Source of the DNA: Spirogloea muscicola
Lineage: Eukaryota > Streptophyta > Zygnematophyceae > Spirogloeales > Spirogloeaceae
Direction of reading: 5' to 3'
Length of the DNA: 13,970 nucleotides
NCBI GenBank assembly: GCA_009602725.1
Contig: WELB01000107.1
Span: forward strand, 386,361 to 400,330
Every line of letters begins with the position of its first letter. Position 1 is the first letter of the stretch. Shown here piece after piece: positions 8,765-13,970 of the stretch. Under the pieces are notes generated by a model that saw nothing but the letters and a program-made list of their open reading frames with translations, was not told where the DNA came from and searched no databases. Position numbers and translations under genes: made by a program.

Positions 8765-8830
8765 TAGAGGAGAAGTGCTGAAAAAGCCAGCCCAAAAAAA
8801 CAGAAAGAGTGGACACTGCGGAGAAGTGGG
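8765..8830 (-). repeat. Hairpin-family fragment
   Basis: GAGAAGTGCTGAAAAAGCCAG, then CCCAAAAAAACAGAAAGAG and TGGACACTG, aligns with the order GAGAAGAGGGGCTGGCAAAG, CCAGCCCAAAAAGAA, TGGACAATG at 8261-8302. One arm of the stem has decayed. Confidence 0.5.
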
Positions 8831-8871
8831 GCTAAATGAAACGAAGCCCTTTGCTAAGCTTTGTTTCTGTT

Positions 8872-8966
8872 ACTTAGCGCTTCCCCTGGCCCCCTTCTCG
8901 TACTCTGTTCATTCTTTTTCGGGCTGGTTGTTCCAGCCCCTATTCTCAATGGGCGAGCACTTTCTT
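8872..8966 (+). repeat. Hairpin-family repeat, inverted relative to copy C
   Basis: Contains GGGCTGG (8921-8927) / CCAGCCC (8933-8939) and the decamer ATGGGCGAGC (8949-8958). It matches the reverse complement of about 7716-7811 at roughly 85-90% by eye, so together they form a ~1 kb-spaced inverted pair. No tail peptide precedes it at the usual distance. Confidence 0.75.
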
Positions 8967-9213
8967 CTTTGCTAAGGTGGCTGAGGTAACAATGTGACGC
9001 TTGTATCCGCGGGTGCGACAAGCTAACTTGGGGAGCCGGAGCGCCGCCACGGAAGCCGGTGGCCTGACGAGGAGGTGCCGCCTGAGAGTGGGCCAAATAC
9101 AACGAGCCGAGAGGAAGTACGGACGGCCGAAAGGCGCCAAAGCCACAAGGGGAGAGTACCAGACGATCGTCGCAGACGGGCGCTGGCGTGGCACGCGGCT
9201 GACCTGGCACGCG

Positions 9214-9247
<34 letters not shown>

Positions 9248-9288
9248 ANTTGGCAGCGGCGCTCACGGGCGGCGGCGGCGGCGGCGGC
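9214..9288 (+). repeat. (GCC)11 and (GGC)7 triplet arrays with an ambiguous base
   Basis: Eleven GCC repeats (9214-9246) are followed two bases later by an N (9249), then seven GGC repeats (9268-9288). The two arrays are complementary and could fold into one strong hairpin, which may explain the unresolved base. They lie in the probable 5' leader of the carrier gene. Confidence 0.9.
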
Positions 9289-9387
9289 AACGATCGAGCT
9301 GTTGTCAGGGCGCGGAGGACAGCGACTCTGGCGCCGCCGCTGCGCCACGCATACCGCTGCCCGACGTGCGCCTGCCGGCGGTCGGCC

Positions 9388-11099
9388 ATGTCGACAGCCT
9401 GGTCCTCAAGCAGGCGAGCGCCGGCGCCGCCTCGCCGCCGCGGCCGTAGCAGCTCCACGCCCAGCGGGCTCGCCACAACAGCGCAGCAGCGCTCCTGGGG
9501 GCGCAGTCGGCAGTGGCCGCAGCATCAGCGCCGGCCTGGCTCTGAGCCGTCGGCATTCCCCGGCGCAGCTGGTCTGCGGCGTGCTGGCGGGCGGCGTGGC
9601 GGGCGCGCTTGTGAACCCGCTGGAGGTCCTGCGCGCGCGCGCCGTCGCCAGCGCGGGCGGCGGCAGCGCCGCCGAGGTCCTGGGCACCCTGCTGAAGCGC
9701 GGCCAGCAGGGGCGCGTGGCCAGCGTCGACCTGCGCGTCGGCATCGCGCGAGCTGCCCTCAGCAAAGGCGCCCAGGTGCCGCGCCCCTTGTCCTCGCAAG
9801 TGGCAGCCGCTGCGTTGCACAGCCCACCTGTGGCCCTCGCAGCTTCAAAGTAGGGACGCCTCTGACGAGGCCCCAGCTGGGAGCGTGGCACGGCAGTTTG
9901 TGACGTACGAGGCAGTGCGACGGCGCGCGGAGCGAGGCCTCGGCGCCAACCCCCGCATCCTGCCGCTGCCGCACGATGCCGAGGTCTCCTCGCTGGCGGG
10001 CGCTGCCGCGGGCATCGTGTCCACTCTCGCGAGCTACACCTTCGAAGTCCTCCTCGACAAAACAGCACTTGCTGTGAGCTCTGCTTCTTTGCCAACCTGG
10101 CACCACGCTGCGACGTGACACACCTGGCATTGGGCGGCACAGACAACGTGACAGGCATCGTACGCCGTCAACAGGATTAGGGTCGAGGGCACGCTGCGGC
10201 GGTCATCGTGTGGCCAGGCGCTGGCTGCTGCAGAAGGACAAGTACGGCGGCATTGGGAAGGCAGTCAAGCGCGTGCTGCGGGAGGAGGGTGTGCCGGGGC
10301 TCTACCGCGGCATCACGCCTGCGCTTGCAGGCGTCGTGCCCGGTGCGGCGGCGAGCTTCCTAGCCTACGACACCCTAGTGAGTGCCTGGAGGCGACAGCT
10401 GCACCGGGAGGACATCGGAACGATGCGCACACTGGCCGCCGGCGCTGGCGCCGGCGCCATGTCAAGGTCCGAGCACCACCTGAGCCGTGGATCCACATGG
10501 CTGTGGTGCTGCCTCGGTAGGATCTCACAGCAATTGCGCCCGCAACCTGACGGCGGTGATATTGCATGGCAGCGCGCTGGTGTACCCGCTAGAGGTGGCC
10601 CGCAAGCGGCTGAGCTTCAGTGGCCTGCCTGCCTGCGCGGCTGGGGATGTGGCGGCGCGTTCCTCGTATCGCACGCTGGGCGGTGCGCTCCGTGGCGTTG
10701 TACGGGAGGAGGGCGTGCGCGGCCTCTACCGCGGCCTCTCCGCTCAGATGCTCCAGGCAAGCCGGCCATATTGTGCACCTCTTAGCACATCTGTGGCAAC
10801 TTGACGTGAAGTCGATCAATCAGCTGAATCTCAAGTATCAGAATGTTGTGGCCAGTACTTTGAGCACGGCTTGGGGTGTCACTAGCACTCTGAGCAACAC
10901 AGCGGCCGGCTCCTTCTACTTGGTGGAAATACGCATCGGTCTTCTCAAGCATAGGCGCTTGCATGGTGGTGACTGCGTCAAAGTGTGCTGGTGGTTTCAG
11001 ATAGTGCCACTGACAGCCCTCAGCTTTGCGGTGTACGAGGCTGCCAAGCGGGTGTTACTCGCCCAAGGGAGCGAGCGGCGTGATCAGGCTAAAGGGTGA
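9388..11099 (+). CDS. Mitochondrial carrier family protein, Brittle-1/adenine-nucleotide-carrier-like
   Basis: Six-helix solute carrier of mitochondrial or plastid envelope membranes. Exons: 9388-9445 (provisional), 9507-9775, 9897-10073, 10234-10466, 10573-10756, 11001-11099; phases agree and give 339 residues, typical for the family. Three ~100-residue repeats: PLEVLR at ~57 in repeat 1; repeat 2 from ~137 with GAAAGIVSTLASY, LREEGVPGLYRGITPA and FLAYDTL; repeat 3 with GAMSSALVYPLEVARKRL, VREEGVRGLYRGL and ALSFAVYEAAKRVL. The order LPLP...VSTL...YRGxTPxLxGVxP...PLEVARK resembles plant BT1 and adenine nucleotide uniporters, so adenylate or ADP-glucose transport is plausible but unproven. Repeat 2 has Thr where the signature Pro should be (T-F-E-V-L-L). 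The start is uncertain: ATG 9388 needs a 61-nt intron (9446-9506), and the confident coding sequence begins near 9530. Confidence 0.85.
10757..11000 (+). other. GC-AG intron in the carrier gene
   Basis: A 244-nt intron with donor CAG|GCAAGC and acceptor GTTTCAG. It joins SAQMLQ to IVPLTALSFAVYEAAKR in phase 0, the expected start of transmembrane helix 6. No GT donor nearby gives this family-consistent join. Confidence 0.8.
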
Positions 11100-11874
11100 C
11101 CATAGTGAGCCACCAGCCCATTTTGCTGGCTGAGCGATGCCTTGGTCCTTCCACACCGAGCTCTCCTGGCTAGGAGCATCCTCGGCTCGTTTAGTATCCC
11201 CATTCTTTCTCTGCATTCTGCGGAGGAATTGCTAGGTGCAAAATCTAGTGAGCGACACTTTCTTGTAGTTGCTTCTTCCAATGGGCGACCTGGTGTACGC
11301 AGTCCACCTCAGTCTCCATCTACTGCAGCAACTTCACGGTCACCTTGGACGATGAGCTTTTGCTTCAGTCAAGCTGAGCTGCTAATATGATCACAAGCGC
11401 GCAGTCTGGATTGTCGCGCAGGTGCTGCCAGCGCAGCTTGTACTTGGGAATACACAAACTGTTGGCAATTTGAAGTTTCCTATCGAGTGTGAAGGTAGGA
11501 GGTCAGATTTAGGGGCTATGCAAGTTGGGAAGAGGAGGGACGCAAAGGTAGGAATGCAGAGATTGATTCCTGAACACTGAATATTTAGCCTTGAGAAGTT
11601 GCCACCGAGGGGGAAGCGGTGACGCCATACGGCATGCTCAGGCTGCCAAGCGGCTCTTTGCCCAAGCCTGCGAGGGGCATTGCTGGCGGCAGGCCCACTA
11701 TGGAGCTGTTGACACCCACAGCTCTGCTGCAGCAAATGTCCTCCCCTGCTGGAGTCTCCACCTCTGTCTTTATGATGCCTGCTCAAGAGTGGCAAGAAAA
11801 GCCATGCATGACTGCTTATAAATGTCTGCAACAGCACACACGACAGCCTAAACTGTACAAAGAAAAACTTGCCA
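11100..11874. other. Convergent intergenic region (two 3' ends)
   Basis: Lies between the carrier stop and the RAV stop, which face each other. It probably holds both 3' UTRs. Plus-strand frames at 11591-11912 and a 193-codon minus frame at 11391-11972 have no recognisable domain. No TGTAA or AATAAA-type signal stands out on either strand. Confidence 0.5.
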
Positions 11875-13888
11875 CTATGAACTGGGGGCTGCAGACTGAA
11901 TGTTGCGGATGATCCACACCAGCGTGGCAGGTCCTGACATAAAGACTGAGTGACAATGGGCAGCATGTGCAAAAAGCAGGGGCGCAGTCACACCGATGAA
12001 GAGGCGGTTGTGCTCGCCACGCTCGAAGTAGACAATGTCTCCCTCCTCCAGGAGGCGCTCGTCCACAAATCGCCCCCAGCCGCGTGTGAGCACAAATGTC
12101 TGGCTGCTCGTGCGGTATGCATACAGAAACTGCCATGCCACGCCATCCTCGTCCTCAAACACCAGCGTCTGCGCATGCGGCCAGTGGCACAGGTAATCTT
12201 AGAGGTTTCCTAAGACGGGCATCAATTGATACGCGATCGTTGCAACACTGGAGGAGGTCCCTTTGACTCTGCAAGAGACCCCCAGTGTTGAACCTCCGGA
12301 CTCGACAGCAGGTTGTTCATAATGTGCAACAGATGGAAAGCTATGCGCCAAGAGTGTGGCATGCGCGCTTAAGCAGCTCACAGCAATAGCCTGACACAAG
12401 TGCTCCCTCAGCTTGGGCCAGCTTCATCAAGCAAATCAGCCTGTGTAAATAGAGCAACTGCCACAGACCCTCCAATCCCCACAGCTTGTGCGACAGCCAA
12501 GGCCGTGAGAGCGAAGCAGCTGCAACGATGTTGCCACTGCGCTGTAAGCAAGGTCTCAGGGGGAGCCTTGGGCACCCGGTGTTGAAAAGGCACGACGAGG
12601 TGGCCACGGGCGAGAGGCTGTCATTGAGCGGGGTGGCTAACCATGCCAGGCTTGGCAGCGCAGAGGTCGAGCTGTGGAAGGCAGTTCTCAGCATGTTCAC
12701 GCGGGATGGCAAGGCGGTTCACGTGCCCAACATCGCTGTGTGTGAGAGTCTTCCAGAAGAGCGGCTGCCGCTCGCCGTCCTGCACCGCCGGGCGGGGTAC
12801 GCGCACACCAAGGCCGCCAGCGCGCGCAGAAGCTGCAGCCGCCACGTGCTCAGGCAGGCTCCGTCTCAGCTCCTTGTCGTAGTTCTTGCTCCGCAGCAAG
12901 CCCACTAGCTGTGAGCACAGCGAGGGTGCTCAACATCAGGGCCCAAGTCGAAGATGAGGGTCAGAGTCAAAGCCATGAGGGTCAGGTCAAGGATCAAGCT
13001 TTGAGGGACGGGGATGAGAGTCAGGTTGAGATAGTCAAGCATTGGTCAAGCGACACGAAGCTCATTCTGACAACCCGATCTCCGCTGTGCACTTGTAGCC
13101 ATGCACAATGCTCGCAGGGCCTGCCCACAATGACGGCGGCGGTGGCTGTGGCTACAGCAGGTATCCACCTGCTCTCTCGAGAGGGCGCGCAGGAAGGCGG
13201 CCTCAGGGTCGCTGCCCCGTGGAGGCGTGAAGTTGGTCACGGCGGCGTCGCCAAAGAACTTGAGCGCGGCGCGGTCGTAGGCGCGCGCGGCCTCCTCCTC
13301 GGTGGCGTACGTGCCGAGCCACACGGGGACCTTGTGGCGGTGCAGCTGCGCGCCCCACCGCCGCCCATTGAGCTTCACGCCGCGGTACTGCGACGACGGC
13401 AGCCGCGGCGTGCTCCCGCCGCCGCCGAGCGCGGCGTCGCCGGCGGCGAAGGCGGCGGCGGCGGCGGCGGCGGCCTCGTGCTCCTCGTCGCCTCCATTGC
13501 TGCCGCTAAGGTCAGCCCGCACTGCGAACTGGCCGTCCGCTGGCCCCTCCCGACGGCGCTTAGCGGGCTGCTGCTCGCCTTCGACGTCCCCGACGTCCAC
13601 CGTCTCATGCTCCTCGCACAGCGAGGCGCCGCCCTCGCCGGCGTGGCCGTCGCCGCCGCCGCCGCCGTCGCTGCTGCCGCTCCCGCGCAGGAGCAGGGCC
13701 ATGGCGCCGCTGGCCCGTCCCTCCTGCTCGCCCGCCTCTGGCGGGGGCAGTGCCAGCACGCCCGGCAGGGCCTCACCCGCCACGCTGGCAGCGTCTCCGT
13801 ACGGCTCCAGCGCCGCGACGTCGCCGCCGCCACCGCCGCCGCAGCCGCGGAGGGAGCGCAGCGCGGGCGCGGGGGGGCCCTCGGCCAT
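11875..13888 (-). CDS. RAV-type transcription factor (AP2 + B3 domains)
   Basis: Nuclear DNA-binding regulator. Exons on the minus strand: 13888-13169, 12908-12642 and 12168-11875; all junctions are phase 0 and give 426 residues. Residues 1-165 are Gly/Ala/acidic low complexity with a basic PAKRRR patch (~108-113), a likely nuclear signal, and an eight-Ala tract. AP2 domain ~166-222: [48 protein letters not shown]. After the first intron comes the linker [11 protein letters not shown], equivalent to the RAV stretch following AP2. B3 domain ~289-389: [28 protein letters not shown], then after the second intron [34 protein letters not shown] and [11 protein letters not shown]. Start chosen as the first ATG (13886-13888) of the AP2 exon frame. 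Introns (260 and 473 nt) are GT-AG. Targets cannot be inferred from sequence. Confidence 0.92.
12243..12290. repeat. Hairpin within RAV intron 2
   Basis: CAACACTGG (12243-12251) and CCAGTGTTG (12282-12290) are perfect 9-bp complements. An inner GGTC (12257-12260) can pair with GACC (12277-12280), giving an extended imperfect stem. It lies wholly in the intron that splits the B3 domain. Confidence 0.65.
12956..13050 (-). promoter_or_regulatory. TTGAC-rich imperfect repeat in RAV intron 1
   Basis: Four TTGAC cores on the minus strand (plus-strand GTCAA at 12966-12970, 12986-12990, 13034-13038 and 13045-13049) and additional GGTCA units lie within about 90 bp. TTGAC is the core of the W-box bound by WRKY factors in plants. 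It may equally be a degenerate tandem repeat with no regulatory role. Confidence 0.3.
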
Positions 13889-13970
13889 GAGGGCCGAGCG
13901 GCGGCGGCGGGCGGTCCTGGTGACCGGCGCTGACGGTGACAGCGACGGCTCTTCTGGCGCGTCACGGGCA

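Noticed and set aside
8995-9034. Possible sixth tail copy on the minus strand (C-R-T-R-G-Y)
   Set aside because: It lacks the S-D-L part and has no stop after Tyr, and the adjacent stem is in the wrong orientation.
9001-9903. 300-codon plus-strand open frame
   Set aside because: It reads through the GCC/GGC arrays and an N as Arg/Ala/Gly low complexity; the carrier domain is in a different frame from about 9530.
12911-13933. 340-codon plus-strand open frame
   Set aside because: It lies opposite the AP2 exon; GC-rich triplet tracts keep the antisense frame open. The minus strand holds the recognisable AP2 domain.
1-13970. tRNA, rRNA, CRISPR arrays, prokaryotic operons or phage genes
   Set aside because: No tRNA T-loop signature, no regularly spaced direct repeats and no bacterial-type gene layout were found.

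Overview
The window looks like nuclear DNA of a green alga. Its genes are split by spliceosomal introns, GC content is very high at 5' gene ends and lower in introns and spacers, and it carries a plant-type AP2+B3 (RAV) transcription factor, a eukaryotic cytosolic ribosomal protein and a six-transmembrane mitochondrial-type carrier. A chlorophyte (possibly a trebouxiophyte) is my best guess. That placement is inference; no sequence search was possible.

Layout: (1) 307-3247 (+), a multi-exon F-box/leucine-rich-repeat gene whose F-box is interrupted by a GC-AG intron. (2) 3248-4376, its 3' flank followed by the RPS20 promoter/5' UTR, with a large hairpin, a telo-box-like element and a GCCGTC hexamer array. 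(3) 4377-5135 (+), 40S ribosomal protein S20 (uS10), three exons that join cleanly. (4) 5136-9387, about 4 kb with no conventional gene but a crowd of related short repeats on both strands. (5) 9388-11099 (+), a mitochondrial carrier family gene resembling Brittle-1/adenine nucleotide carriers, six exons, one GC-AG intron. (6) 11100-11874, a convergent intergenic region with two 3' ends. (7) 11875-13888 (-), a RAV-type transcription factor, three exons.

The genes form no operon or obvious pathway; this is ordinary eukaryotic gene order. The part I cannot explain with known families is a recurring composite module. It has a 12-codon reading-frame end (consensus S-Y-S-D-L-x-x-L-T-R-G-Y-stop), followed 64-89 nt later by a G-rich stem-loop (GGGCTGG...CCAGCCC) and then, in several copies, the decamer ATGGGCGAGC. 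Four complete copies occur (one on +, three on -). Additional tail-only and hairpin-only relatives lie between about 3.5 and 9.0 kb. Codon differences between copies are mostly synonymous, so the peptide itself may be conserved.
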